Positions 27,594-36,789 of a DNA stretch of 64,000 nt are shown piece after piece. The position numbers and the translations under genes were made by a program. Under the pieces are notes generated by a model, which saw nothing but the letters and a program-made list of their open reading frames with translations, did no database searches and was not told the DNA's origin. Origin of the DNA: Phreatobacter aquaticus (lineage in GTDB: Bacteria; Pseudomonadota; Alphaproteobacteria; Rhizobiales; Phreatobacteraceae); the NCBI RefSeq assembly GCF_005160265.1, contig NZ_CP039865.1:954828-1018827 (forward strand). The letters are read 5' to 3'. Positions within the stretch are counted from its first letter, which is position 1. Each line of letters starts with the position of its first letter.

Positions 27594-29036
27594 TCAGCAG
27601 CAGCCGAGGCGGTCGCTGAAGTGCTGGCAGATGACGGTTTCAAGCTCCGGCAGGACGCAACGGAACGATTCGCGATCAGCCATGCCGGCGCGCAATTGTG
27701 CCCGCAGTTCCCGATGGATCGCATCGAGATCGACGCCCGAGACCTTGCCGACGAGCGCGACGGTGCGGCCGGCCACGATCGATTCCTTCAGATGGCGGGC
27801 AGCGCCTCGCGCGAACAGGAGATCGACCGGATCGACCGGCATCAGGGCATCGTCGTCGAGCGCGGCGCGATCGATGACCAGCAGATCCGCCGGCGCACCA
27901 GCCTCGATCAAACCCGTCACCGGCGAATTGACCGAGCGATGGCCGTTGACGAAGACAGCCCGCATCACATCCGCCGTCGAGACCTCCGCGTCGAAGCCCC
28001 AGCCGGCATGCAGCGACCAGACGAGCCGCATTTCGCGCAGCAGATCATCGTCCTCGTCGAAGGCCTGTCCGTCGATGCCAATACCCACCTTGCAGCCGGC
28101 CTTCAGCATGGCGGCGACCGGAGCAAGACCCGAACGCAGCGCCAGATTGGACGATGTGTTGACCGAAATGGTCGCGCCGCTCTCGGCGATGATCGCGAGA
28201 TCCTCCGGCGTCGCCCAGGTGCAATGGGCGAGCGTCAGGCGCGTCGAGAGCAGACCGATGTCCTTCAGGTGTCGGGCAATGCCTTGAGGGAAATGCTGGT
28301 CGGCATAGGCGCGCTGGTACTTGGTTTCGAGCAGATGCATGTGCACCCGCCGCCCGGTCGCAGCGGATGCTTCCGCGATGGCCTCAAGCAGGGCGGGCGT
28401 CGACCATTGCACGCCATTCGGACCGTACTGGACATCGACCATCGGCGAGGCAATCGCCTCGGCGACCGCATCGACGCGGGCCAGCTGGTCTTTCACGCTC
28501 ATCGGCGGGCTGAGGAACCGGCCTTCGACCTCGGCGCGAGCCGCATCCGATAGGCCCGCGAGGATCGGCTGGCTGTCGCCGTAGACCAGCGGATTGGTGT
28601 CGCGAAGCGCGATGCCGAAGGCGATCCTGAGACCCACGTCCTTGGCCGCCCGCGCCACCACCTTCGCTTCGCTCACATAGTCGGTCAGGCCCTGGGCGCG
28701 GGTATAGTGGACCATCGAGGCCCCCTGGCCGCCGAGCACGGCCCGACCGAAAGGCGCTGCCGCCGCCAGATATGGATCGACCGGTCCGAACAGCTGGAGC
28801 CGGTGCAGCCAGATTTCCAGCGGCTTGCCGAAGCCGCCGATCGACGAGGTCCGCACCTGCCGTCCATGGTCGTGTGCGTTGGCCAGCGCCGGCATGACCA
28901 GCACGTCGTCGAAGGATGCACCTGCCGGCAGGGCCGCAACCGACGTGATGCGGTCGCCCTCAAACGTGATCGCCGATGGCCCCCGGCTCTGGCCGCTGGC
29001 GTCGATGATGGCAGCGGCTGTCAGGATGCGGGTCAT
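27594..29036 (-). CDS. Amidohydrolase-superfamily deaminase/hydrolase (cytosine-deaminase-like)
   Basis: 480 residues. The metal ligands of a mononuclear amidohydrolase are present: His55 and His57 in NAHDHG, His in HMHLLET, His in LAHCTW, and the catalytic Asp in GIDGQAFDEDDD. The TIM barrel is preceded by a beta-sandwich (MTRILTAAAIIDASGQ) that closes at APADLLVIDRAAL. A C-terminal tail of about 70 residues ends in a Cys-Cys. Members deaminate or dechlorinate N-heterocycles (cytosine, guanine, hydroxyatrazine) or hydrolyse amides. It is 33 bp after the second binding-protein gene in the same transcription unit. Substrate unknown. Confidence 0.85.
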   Translation of the reverse strand: MTRILTAAAIIDASGQSRGPSAITFEGDRITSVAALPAGASFDDVLVMPALANAHDHGRQVRTSSIGGFGKPLEIWLHRLQLFGPVDPYLAAAAPFGRAVLGGQGASMVHYTRAQGLTDYVSEAKVVARAAKDVGLRIAFGIALRDTNPLVYGDSQPILAGLSDAARAEVEGRFLSPPMSVKDQLARVDAVAEAIASPMVDVQYGPNGVQWSTPALLEAIAEASAATGRRVHMHLLETKYQRAYADQHFPQGIARHLKDIGLLSTRLTLAHCTWATPEDLAIIAESGATISVNTSSNLALRSGLAPVAAMLKAGCKVGIGIDGQAFDEDDDLLREMRLVWSLHAGWGFDAEVSTADVMRAVFVNGHRSVNSPVTGLIEAGAPADLLVIDRAALDDDALMPVDPVDLLFARGAARHLKESIVAGRTVALVGKVSGVDLDAIHRELRAQLRAGMADRESFRCVLPELETVICQHFSDRLGCC

Positions 29037-29069
29037 GGCAGGCTCACTCGACCAAGGGCGTTGAAGGCG

Positions 29070-30092
29070 TCAGGCGCCGACCGCACGCTCCGCTGCTGGC
29101 GGCAGGAAGGCGCGGCTGAAGACATCGGCCGGCGCGGGCGTCTTCGGCAATTGGAACACATCGACGATCTGGCCGATGGCCTTGGTCATCCGGGCATCAT
29201 CGACATCGCCGAAGCCCAGCGACCGCACTTCCGGCGTGATCATCGAGGTCTTTGCGGCATAGTCGACGCGCCGGGCCTCAAGCGCCGCATTGAACAGCGG
29301 CTCAACCTTGGTCATCGGCGCCATGGCGGCGGTCGGGTTGGCAAGCGCTTCCTTCATCGCCTTGTTGACCGCGCCGACCAGGCCACGAACGGCGCCGGGA
29401 TTATCCTTCGCGAGCTTCTGCGAGACCATGATGCCGTTCGAATAGGAAGCGATCCCATAATCGCCGAAGATGAACCAGCGGAAGTCCTTGTCCGGGTCCT
29501 GCCGCATGCCGACAAGGTTCATGTAGCTGGTCAGCGTGAAGATCAGGGAGGCCTGCACCTGGTCCTGGATGAGCATCTGCTCCTGCAGGTTGGGCGCCAT
29601 GTTGATGATCTCGTTCTTGGCGGGATCGAGGCCGTTGAGCTTGGCGAAGGCCGGCCACATGCGCGTGGTGGCCGAGCCTGCCGGACCGCCGAGCTTCTTG
29701 CCCTCGAGGTCCTTGACCGTGTTGATGCCGCTGGAGGCCTTCACCACGGCGCCGAACGGGGCCTTGTTGTAGATCATGTAGACCATCAGCGGCTGTTCGC
29801 CCGGCCGCTGTGCGGCGTTCTGGATGATCGCGTTGATGTCGCCGAAGCCCGCATCATAGGCCCCGCCCATGATCCGCGTGACGGTCGCCGCCGAGCCCTC
29901 GCCCTGGTCGATGGTCACGTCGAGGCCGGCGTCGCGGAAATAGCCCTTGTCCTGCGCGAGATAGTACCAGGAATGGACGCCCTGGAACCGCCAGTCGAGC
30001 GTGAACTTGATGGCAGTGCGGGCCTGAGCGAGCGCGGGGGCTGCAATCAGCGACGTGCCGGCAGCAAGAACCAGGCGACGGGAAAGGGTCAT
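29070..30092 (-). CDS. NMT1/THI5-like ABC substrate-binding protein (copy 2 of operon)
   Basis: 340 residues. The signal peptide carries paired Arg ([22 protein letters not shown]), possibly Tat-exported. The mature part opens [25 protein letters not shown] and has [13 protein letters not shown] and [17 protein letters not shown]. It is clearly paralogous to the proteins at 34056-35111 and 61541-62593. The family carries thiamine pyrimidines, taurine-like or aromatic ligands; it lacks the PNxxH-type motif of ThiY, so the ligand is open. It lies 38 bp after the permease gene. Confidence 0.9.
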   Translation of the reverse strand: MTLSRRLVLAAGTSLIAAPALAQARTAIKFTLDWRFQGVHSWYYLAQDKGYFRDAGLDVTIDQGEGSAATVTRIMGGAYDAGFGDINAIIQNAAQRPGEQPLMVYMIYNKAPFGAVVKASSGINTVKDLEGKKLGGPAGSATTRMWPAFAKLNGLDPAKNEIINMAPNLQEQMLIQDQVQASLIFTLTSYMNLVGMRQDPDKDFRWFIFGDYGIASYSNGIMVSQKLAKDNPGAVRGLVGAVNKAMKEALANPTAAMAPMTKVEPLFNAALEARRVDYAAKTSMITPEVRSLGFGDVDDARMTKAIGQIVDVFQLPKTPAPADVFSRAFLPPAAERAVGA

Positions 30093-30130
30093 GTCAGGTC
30101 CTCAAGGTCGGGGTTTGGGAGGAAATCCGG

Positions 30131-30910
<780 letters not shown>

Positions 30911-30911
30911 G

Positions 30912-31832
30912 TCAGTGGCTCCCTGCCTGAACGATGCCAGTGCCACCGCGCGCCGAAACGATCAGGCTGCGCAATTGCTGGTTCAGCGCGACGAAGTCGG
31001 GCTGGTAAGTCATGTCGATCGTGCGCGGCCTCGCAAAGGCCACCTCGGAATCGTCGAGAATGCGGCCCGGACGCGCTGACATCACGCAGATGCGGTTGCC
31101 GAGGAAAGCGGCCTCGCGCAGGTCGTGAGTCACCAGAAGAACGGTCGTCTTCTTGGTCATCCAGAGCTCCTGCATGATCTGCCAAAGCTCTTCGCGGGTG
31201 AACTGGTCGAGCGCGCCGAACGGCTCGTCGAGCAACAGAAGCTCCGGCTCGTGGATCAGCGCGCGGCAAAGATTGGCGCGCTGCATCATGCCGCCGGACA
31301 ATTGCCAGGGAAACTTGTCGCCAAAGCCGCTGAGCCCGACCTGCGCCAGCAGCGCCTCGGCACGCTCGCGAAACTCGGTCTTGCGCTTCGCGCGGAACTC
31401 GCCCCGGAAGGGCGGCACGATCTTCAGCGGCATCATCACGTTGTCGCGGATGTTGAGCCACGGCAGCAGGGTCGGGTTCTGATAAGCCATGCCGATCCGC
31501 ACCGGCTGGGCGCCGATCTCGCGACCCGCGACATAGACATAGCCGGACGACGGCTTGATCAGATCGCCGACCAGCTTCAGAAGCGTGGACTTGCCGCATC
31601 CGGACGGACCGACAAGCGCCACGAAATCGCCCTCGGCGATCTCCAGCGAGGTCTCCGACAGCGCCTGGACCTGCTTGGCGCCTCGGCCGAACGTGACTGT
31701 CACCTTCTCGAATTCAATGAACGGCTTCGGCCGCGACGGCACCGGACTGCCTGACATTTGGGCAGTCACGGTCTTGGCGACTGCGGCGAGCGCGGGGGGC
31801 ATGGCGGCTCCTGTGGCCGGACGTCCGGTCAT
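30912..31832 (-). CDS. ABC transporter ATP-binding protein (SsuB/TauB/ThiZ-like)
   Basis: 306 residues from the ATG at 31832, which overlaps the upstream amidohydrolase stop as ATGA; this supports the long start although the first 35 residues are not conserved-looking. Walker A GPSGCGKST, Q-loop MAYQNPTLLPWLNIRDNV, signature LSGGMMQR, Walker B LLLLDEPFGALDQ, H-loop VTHDLREA. It energises the permease at 30131-30910. Confidence 0.94.
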   Translation of the reverse strand: MTGRPATGAAMPPALAAVAKTVTAQMSGSPVPSRPKPFIEFEKVTVTFGRGAKQVQALSETSLEIAEGDFVALVGPSGCGKSTLLKLVGDLIKPSSGYVYVAGREIGAQPVRIGMAYQNPTLLPWLNIRDNVMMPLKIVPPFRGEFRAKRKTEFRERAEALLAQVGLSGFGDKFPWQLSGGMMQRANLCRALIHEPELLLLDEPFGALDQFTREELWQIMQELWMTKKTTVLLVTHDLREAAFLGNRICVMSARPGRILDDSEVAFARPRTIDMTYQPDFVALNQQLRSLIVSARGGTGIVQAGSH

Positions 31833-33244
31833 CCCGGACCTCGCAAGACGGATGCCAAGGTCTGGTCCTGGTTGTGGAGCACGGGCGTCGGCATCTTCTG
31901 GATGTCGGTCACCTGGCGGCCGTGACCCTTCGCTCCGGTCACGAGCGTCCGATCCCTCTGGACGAAGCGGCCGCGCACCAGCGTGTGGATCGGAATTCCG
32001 GTGACTGTCTCGCCCTCGAACGGCGTAACCTTGCCGCGCGACTGAAGACCGGCCGCGCGGATCGTCTCGCTGCGTGCCATGTCCACCACGGCGATATCGG
32101 CATGCGCGCCCGCGGCAATCCGCCCCTTCACCGGGAACAGGCCAAAGCGCTTGGCGGGGGCTTCCGCGGAATAGCGCACATAGTCCTCGAGGCTCATCCG
32201 GCCTTTCGACACCTGGTTGAGCATCAGCGGCATCTGCGTCTCGACGCCGGGAAAGCCGCAGTCAGCCTCCCAGATCACGGACTTGGTCTTCTCCTCCAGC
32301 GTGTGCGGCGCGTGATCGGTCTCGATCAGGTCGACCGTACCGTCCTTGAGCGCCGCCCAGATCGCCTCGGAATCGGCGGCATCGCGCACCGGCGGGTTGA
32401 CCCGGATGACCGAACCGAGCCGTGCATAGTCGCTGCTGTCGAGCAGGAGATAGCAGGGGCAGGTGCCGCCCGTGATGTCGACGCCGCGCGCCTTGGCATC
32501 GCGCAGCGGCCCGAGTTCGAGGGCCGACGAGATATGCAGTACATGGACGCGCGCGCCGGTCCACTCGGCGAGGATGGCTGCGCGGGCGACCGCTTCGGCA
32601 GCCACGACAGCCGGCCGCGCTGCGATATGGGCGAGCGGATCGTTCCGGCCAGCCTCGACCAGGCGCTTCTGCCGCCAGGCCATGATGGAGGCGGTCTCGG
32701 CGTGAAGCGAAATGCGCAAGCCCGAGCGCGCGACGATCTCGAAACCTTCCAGCATTGCGCCGGTGGAGGGTGAGGGCAGGTTACCGAACGTATTGCCCAT
32801 GAAGCACTTGAAGGCGTTGACCCCGCCGTCGATCAAGCCCTGCAACTCGTCGATATTGTCTTCCGCAAGCAGCCCGTAGAGGCCGAAATCCACATAGGCC
32901 TTTTTCGCGGCCTCCTGCTTCTGGCGCAGTTCCACCACCGAGCGGGTGGGCGGATGGGTGTTGGGCATCTCGAACACGGTGGTCGTGCCGCCCATGGCGG
33001 CCGCCGCAGTCCCGGTCTCCCAGTCTTCCTTGTGGGTGTAGCCGGGTTCACGGAAATGGACGTGGACGTCGATGGCACCTGGCAAGACGAATTGACCGGT
33101 CGCATCAAGCGTCTCGGTCGCGGAGCCGAGCGTGCCCGGCTGACCGACCGCTGCGATCAGGCCGTCCTTGATAGCGACGTCGGCCACAGACCGGCTGTCG
33201 CCGGTAACGACAGTGCCGCCTGTGATCAGCAGATCATGCATCAT
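31829..33244 (-). CDS. Cyclic amidohydrolase (dihydroorotase/allantoinase/hydantoinase-like)
   Basis: 471 residues from the ATG at 33244, five bases after the SDR stop. All binuclear-zinc ligands are present: His61 and His63 in DVHVHF, the carboxylated Lys in NAFKCFMGN, His in SLHAET, His in HVLHIS and Asp in ETDHAPH. Length and motifs fit the allantoinase/dihydropyrimidinase branch better than the biosynthetic PyrC. It should open a cyclic amide or imide ring. No pyrimidine-synthesis gene is near; it sits between an SDR and transporter genes, which points to catabolism. A longer in-frame reading to 34207 runs antisense-like through the SDR gene and is spurious. Confidence 0.9.
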   Translation of the reverse strand: MMHDLLITGGTVVTGDSRSVADVAIKDGLIAAVGQPGTLGSATETLDATGQFVLPGAIDVHVHFREPGYTHKEDWETGTAAAAMGGTTTVFEMPNTHPPTRSVVELRQKQEAAKKAYVDFGLYGLLAEDNIDELQGLIDGGVNAFKCFMGNTFGNLPSPSTGAMLEGFEIVARSGLRISLHAETASIMAWRQKRLVEAGRNDPLAHIAARPAVVAAEAVARAAILAEWTGARVHVLHISSALELGPLRDAKARGVDITGGTCPCYLLLDSSDYARLGSVIRVNPPVRDAADSEAIWAALKDGTVDLIETDHAPHTLEEKTKSVIWEADCGFPGVETQMPLMLNQVSKGRMSLEDYVRYSAEAPAKRFGLFPVKGRIAAGAHADIAVVDMARSETIRAAGLQSRGKVTPFEGETVTGIPIHTLVRGRFVQRDRTLVTGAKGHGRQVTDIQKMPTPVLHNQDQTLASVLRGPG

Positions 33245-33249
33245 GTCGC

Positions 33250-34044
33250 TCACAGCATGGCCCAGCCGCCATCGACCGGGAGGTCGACACCGGTGATCTG
33301 GCGTGCCGCATCGGAGGCGAGGAACAGGCAGGCATTGGCGACATCGACATCGGTCGAGATGCGCCGCATCGCGTAATCGGCGGCGTGATGCTTGACCGCT
33401 TCCTCCTCCGTGATGCCCAGGCGCTTGGCCATGTCCGGGATCACCTTGGTCCGGAAGCGCTCGCCCTCGATCATGCCGGGTGCCACGCAATTGACGTTGA
33501 TGCCGAGCGGCCCGACCTCGAGCGCGAAGCTCTTGGTGATGCCGCGCAGGCCCCATTTCGATGCGGAATAGGCCATGCGTCCGGCCCGACCACGCATGCC
33601 GAACGTTCCGCCGACATTGACGATCTTGCCGTAGCGCTGCTCGATCATGGTCGGCGTCACCGCCCGCATCGTGTTGAAGCAGCCGCGCATGTTGAGGTCG
33701 ACGATCTCGTCGAACTCCTCCTCCGTCGTTTCCCAGCCGGTCTTGCCGATCGGACCGGAGCCGCCGGCGACATTGACCAGAATATCGATCCGGCCGCCAA
33801 AGGCCGTCTTCGCCGCCTCGACAGCCTTGTCGCAATCGGCGCCCTTGGTGATATCGCAGCCGACGATGATCGCTTCCGCGCCCTTGGCGCGCGCCTCGGC
33901 AGCCACCGGCTCGATGGCTCCAGTGTCGCGGCCAAGCAGCGCCAGACGGCAGCCCTCCGCTGCAAACAGGCGCGTCACGGCCGCACCCATGCCCTTGGCC
34001 GGTCCCGTGATGAGAACCACCCGGCCCTTCATGTTGAAATCCAT
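33250..34044 (-). CDS. Short-chain dehydrogenase/reductase
   Basis: 264 residues. Cofactor motif TGPAKGMG near 14-21, NVAGG (the NNAG position) near 92, and catalytic Ser/Tyr/Lys with YSASK near 160. It ends in the family-typical TGVDLPVDGGWAM. It oxidises an alcohol or reduces a ketone with NAD(P)H. It lies 11 bp after the first binding-protein gene and 5 bp before the cyclic amidohydrolase, so it probably acts on the same imported compound. Confidence 0.92.
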   Translation of the reverse strand: MDFNMKGRVVLITGPAKGMGAAVTRLFAAEGCRLALLGRDTGAIEPVAAEARAKGAEAIIVGCDITKGADCDKAVEAAKTAFGGRIDILVNVAGGSGPIGKTGWETTEEEFDEIVDLNMRGCFNTMRAVTPTMIEQRYGKIVNVGGTFGMRGRAGRMAYSASKWGLRGITKSFALEVGPLGINVNCVAPGMIEGERFRTKVIPDMAKRLGITEEEAVKHHAADYAMRRISTDVDVANACLFLASDAARQITGVDLPVDGGWAML

Positions 34045-34055
34045 GATCGCGAGCC

Positions 34056-35111
34056 TCAGCCGAGCTTCCGGATGCGTTCGGCCATGGGCGGCAGGAACGC
34101 GTCGTTGAAGATCTCGTCGGTGCCAGGCAGGCGCGGCAGGGCGTTCGCCTCCTTGACGATCGCGATCGATTTGGCGAGTCGCGCGGTATCGGGCGCGCCG
34201 AGACCAAGGGTCGCGATCTCCGGGTGGCCCATCTCGTCCTGAAGGGTTGCGATCAGGCGTTCCTTCTCCACCGCCTTGTTGATCAGCGGCTCGCGCTTGG
34301 CCACCGAGTCCACCGCGGCGTCATAGTCCTTCAGCGTGTCGACAAGACCGCGATTGAAGGCCCGCACAATGCCCTTCAGCGCATCCGGCTTCTCGGCGAC
34401 CAGCTTGCGCGAGACGATCAGGCAGTTGGAATAGAGGTCCATGCCGTGGTCGCCGTAATTGATGAAGCGGAACTGCTTGTCGGGATCGATGCCGGCGAGC
34501 TTCGCCGAAAAGCGGATCGTGTTGACGAAGCCGAAGGCGCCATCGACCTGGCCGCGCTGGAGCATCTGCTCGCGCAGGTTGGGCGCCATGTTGGTGATGG
34601 TCACCTTGGATGCGTCGACGCCGGCGAGCTTGGCGAAGGCCGGAAAGAGCTGCAGCGCGCCATCGTTCGCAGGACCTCCAAGGGTCTTGCCCTCGAGGTC
34701 CTTCGGCGTCTTGATCGGGCCATCGGCCTTCACCGCGATGGTGAAGGGCGGACGATTGAACATCATGTAGATGCCGATCGGCGTCGACGGGTCCGGCGCC
34801 GGCTTCTTGCCGGCCAGGACCATCAACGCATTAATGTCGCCGAACCCCATGTCATACGAACCGGACGCGACCGCACCGACCGCGGCGCCCGAGCCATTGC
34901 CCTGGTCGATTTCCAGTTCGACGCCGGCCTCGCGCAGATAGCCTTTGTCCTGCGCGATGAAGAACCAGCTCTGCGGCCCTTGGTAGCGCCAGTTCAGCAC
35001 CATCTTGAGCTTCGTCAGGGTCTGCGCAATGGCGGGAGCCCCCAGGGCGGCAGCGGCCAGAGACCCGCAGGCAAGGGCACCGAACGTGCGGCGAGAGTAG
35101 ATCGGACCCAT
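34056..35111 (-). CDS. NMT1/THI5-like ABC substrate-binding protein (copy 1, operon leader)
   Basis: 351 residues from the ATG at 35111 with AAGGAGG (35118-35124) upstream. A twin-arginine signal (SRRTFGALACGSLAAAALG) precedes MVLNWRYQGPQSWFFIAQDKGYLREAGVELEIDQGNGSG and SYDMGFGDINALMV. Its C-terminus PGTDEIFNDAFLPPMAER parallels the other two copies. It is the first gene of the long minus-strand operon, and the operator-like repeats at 35155-35208 lie directly upstream. Ligand unknown. Confidence 0.92.
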   Translation of the reverse strand: MGPIYSRRTFGALACGSLAAAALGAPAIAQTLTKLKMVLNWRYQGPQSWFFIAQDKGYLREAGVELEIDQGNGSGAAVGAVASGSYDMGFGDINALMVLAGKKPAPDPSTPIGIYMMFNRPPFTIAVKADGPIKTPKDLEGKTLGGPANDGALQLFPAFAKLAGVDASKVTITNMAPNLREQMLQRGQVDGAFGFVNTIRFSAKLAGIDPDKQFRFINYGDHGMDLYSNCLIVSRKLVAEKPDALKGIVRAFNRGLVDTLKDYDAAVDSVAKREPLINKAVEKERLIATLQDEMGHPEIATLGLGAPDTARLAKSIAIVKEANALPRLPGTDEIFNDAFLPPMAERIRKLG

Positions 35112-35154
35112 GGCGCAGCCTCCTTGAAGTGACGGCGGCGAGGCTAGGAGCGGG

Positions 35155-35169
35155 TTGACCAAGGGGCAA
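35155..35169. promoter_or_regulatory. Imperfect inverted repeat near the binding-protein operon start
   Basis: TTGACC-AAG-GGGCAA: the arms differ at a single base pair. It lies 44 bp upstream of the ATG at 35111 and next to the stronger element at 35181-35208; it could be a second, weaker operator for the same regulator. Confidence 0.35.
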
Positions 35170-35180
35170 TTGCATAATGT

Positions 35181-35208
35181 AGGCAGATATTGCCTTCTTG
35201 TTAGGCAA
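35181..35208. promoter_or_regulatory. Operator-like triple half-site upstream of the long operon
   Basis: Three half-sites alternate in direction: AGGCA (35181-35185), TGCCT (35191-35195) and AGGCA (35203-35207). They form AGGCA-N5-TGCCT and TTGCCT-N7-AGGCAA, both perfect inverted repeats. The element sits 70-97 bp before the ATG at 35111 and 22 bp before the divergent gene at 35230. A related element precedes the paralogous importer at 61.5 kb. Confidence 0.6.
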
Positions 35209-35229
35209 CGGACTGTCCAGGGCAGCGCC

Positions 35230-36255
35230 ATGCCTTCGGTTGCCCGATCGAGGCCCATGACCGAAGATCAGACGATGATTCCGTCCAGCACGCTCTCCCC
35301 GCCCTCACGCCGTCTGGACATGATCGACGCGCTGCGGGGCGTCGCCCTGCTCGGCATGTTCGCCTATCACCTGAGCTGGGACCTCGCCTATCTCGGATTC
35401 GTCCGCCAAAGCCTGCCATTCGAGCCTGCCATGGCCTGGTTTGCCCATGCGGTCGCCGGCAGTTTCCTGGCGCTGGCCGGCGCTGGCCTTGTGCTTGCGG
35501 ATGACCGTGGCCGTGACCGCGCGGCCTATCTCAGGCGTCTGGCGCTGGTGGCCGGCGCCGCCACGCTCGTCACCATCGTGAGCTACTTCGCCATGCCGCA
35601 GGCCATGGTGACGTTCGGCATCCTGCACCTGATCGCCCTGATGAGCGTGTTGGGTCTGCCCTTTCTGCGCATGCCCCGGGTTGTCGCAGCCCTGGCCGCC
35701 ATCGTGGTCGCCGCACTGCCGCTCGCATTCCGGTCACCGGCCTTCGATCACCCGACCCTTGCATGGCTCGGTCTCAGCACGACATCGCCGAACTCGATCG
35801 ATTTCGTTCCGCTCTTTCCCTGGGCCGCGGCCGTGCTAGCGGGCATCGTGGCCATGCGCGCGATTCTCGAGAGCTTGCCCGATGGCGCATGGGCTCATTG
35901 GCGTGCCGAAGGGCGGTTCACGCGCCTGCTCGTCTGGGGCGGCCGCCGCAGCCTGTGGATCTATCTCGTCCACCAGCCGGTGTTCCTGGCGCTGCTCTTC
36001 GGCCTTGCCAATGTAACCGGTGTAAGGCCCGCAACCGTCGATCGCGGCGAGCTATTCATGAACGACTGCCGATCAAACTGCGCCGCATCTGGCGGTTCCG
36101 CCGACATCTGCCAGCGGGCCTGTTCCTGCACCGCCGACAATGCCCGCGCCGCAGGTCTCTGGGACCGGCTGATCACCAATCGCCTGACGCCGGAACAGAC
36201 CACACAGATCGGCGAAATGGCGCGCGCCTGCGTACCGCAGCGCCGCCGCGGCTGA
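35230..36255 (+). CDS. DUF1624 (heparan-alpha-glucosaminide N-acetyltransferase-like) membrane protein with Cys-rich tail
   Basis: 341 residues from the ATG at 35230 (an ATG at 35257 with GAGG is an alternative). It opens RLDMIDALRGVALLGMFAYHLSWDLAYLGF, the family signature with the conserved Asp and His, and has seven or eight membrane helices to about residue 265. Such proteins move an acyl group across the membrane. After the last helix comes a soluble tail of about 70 residues with six Cys (NDCRSNC, DICQRACSC, ARACVP), probably periplasmic and disulfide-bonded. The gene is divergent from the transport operon and shares its regulatory gap. Confidence 0.82.
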   Translation: MPSVARSRPMTEDQTMIPSSTLSPPSRRLDMIDALRGVALLGMFAYHLSWDLAYLGFVRQSLPFEPAMAWFAHAVAGSFLALAGAGLVLADDRGRDRAAYLRRLALVAGAATLVTIVSYFAMPQAMVTFGILHLIALMSVLGLPFLRMPRVVAALAAIVVAALPLAFRSPAFDHPTLAWLGLSTTSPNSIDFVPLFPWAAAVLAGIVAMRAILESLPDGAWAHWRAEGRFTRLLVWGGRRSLWIYLVHQPVFLALLFGLANVTGVRPATVDRGELFMNDCRSNCAASGGSADICQRACSCTADNARAAGLWDRLITNRLTPEQTTQIGEMARACVPQRRRG

Positions 36256-36282
36256 TCCCCAGCCGAAACAAAGGAAACCGCC

Positions 36283-36786
36283 ATGACCAAGGATCTCGCC
36301 ACACTCGACCAGCAACTCGCAGAGGTCGCCGCGGACGTGGCGCACGCGCTGGTTGCGCGCCGAGAGACCATTGTCGTGGTCGAGTCCTCCGCCGGCGGGC
36401 TGATCTCGTCGGCGCTCCTCTCGCAGGCCGGCGCTTCGACCTACTTTCTGGGGGGCGCGGTCGTCTACACCGCGGCATCCCGCGAAGCGCTTCTAGGCAT
36501 CACCCTTGACGACATGCAGGGCATGCGCTCGGCATCCGAGCCCTATGCCCAGCTGCTGGCCCGAACGGCAAGAGCGCGGCTCGGAGCCGGCTGGTGCCTG
36601 GCTGAAACCGGCGCCGCCGGGCCCAGCGGCAATCGCTATGGCGATGCCGCCGGCCATGCCTGCCTCGCCATCGACGGCCCGACAGCGGTGGAGGTCCAGA
36701 CCCTTGAGACAGGATCTGGCGACCGCGCCGCCAACATGCGGGTCTTTGCGATCACCGCTTTGGCGATGCTCGCCAAAGCCCTCTGA
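36283..36786 (+). CDS. CinA C-terminal-domain protein (nicotinamide-nucleotide amidase-like)
   Basis: 167 residues with AAAGGAAA before the ATG. The motif VVVESSAGGLISSALLSQAGASTYFLGGAVVYT corresponds to the PncC/CinA active-site region, and ETGAAGPSGNRYGDAAGHACLAI is the second conserved block. The usual ESCTGG reads ESSAGG here, so a nearby Cys is lost but the nucleophilic Ser position is kept. PncC recycles nicotinamide mononucleotide; this divergent member may have another deamidase role. It is 27 bp after the DUF1624 gene. Confidence 0.82.
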   Translation: MTKDLATLDQQLAEVAADVAHALVARRETIVVVESSAGGLISSALLSQAGASTYFLGGAVVYTAASREALLGITLDDMQGMRSASEPYAQLLARTARARLGAGWCLAETGAAGPSGNRYGDAAGHACLAIDGPTAVEVQTLETGSGDRAANMRVFAITALAMLAKAL

Positions 36787-36789
36787 GGC

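Noticed and set aside
31829-34207. A 792-codon open frame joining the cyclic amidohydrolase with upstream sequence
   Set aside because: The part beyond 33244 overlaps the SDR gene in another frame and is low-complexity Arg/Gly-rich. The ATG at 33244, five bases after the SDR stop, starts the conserved domain.
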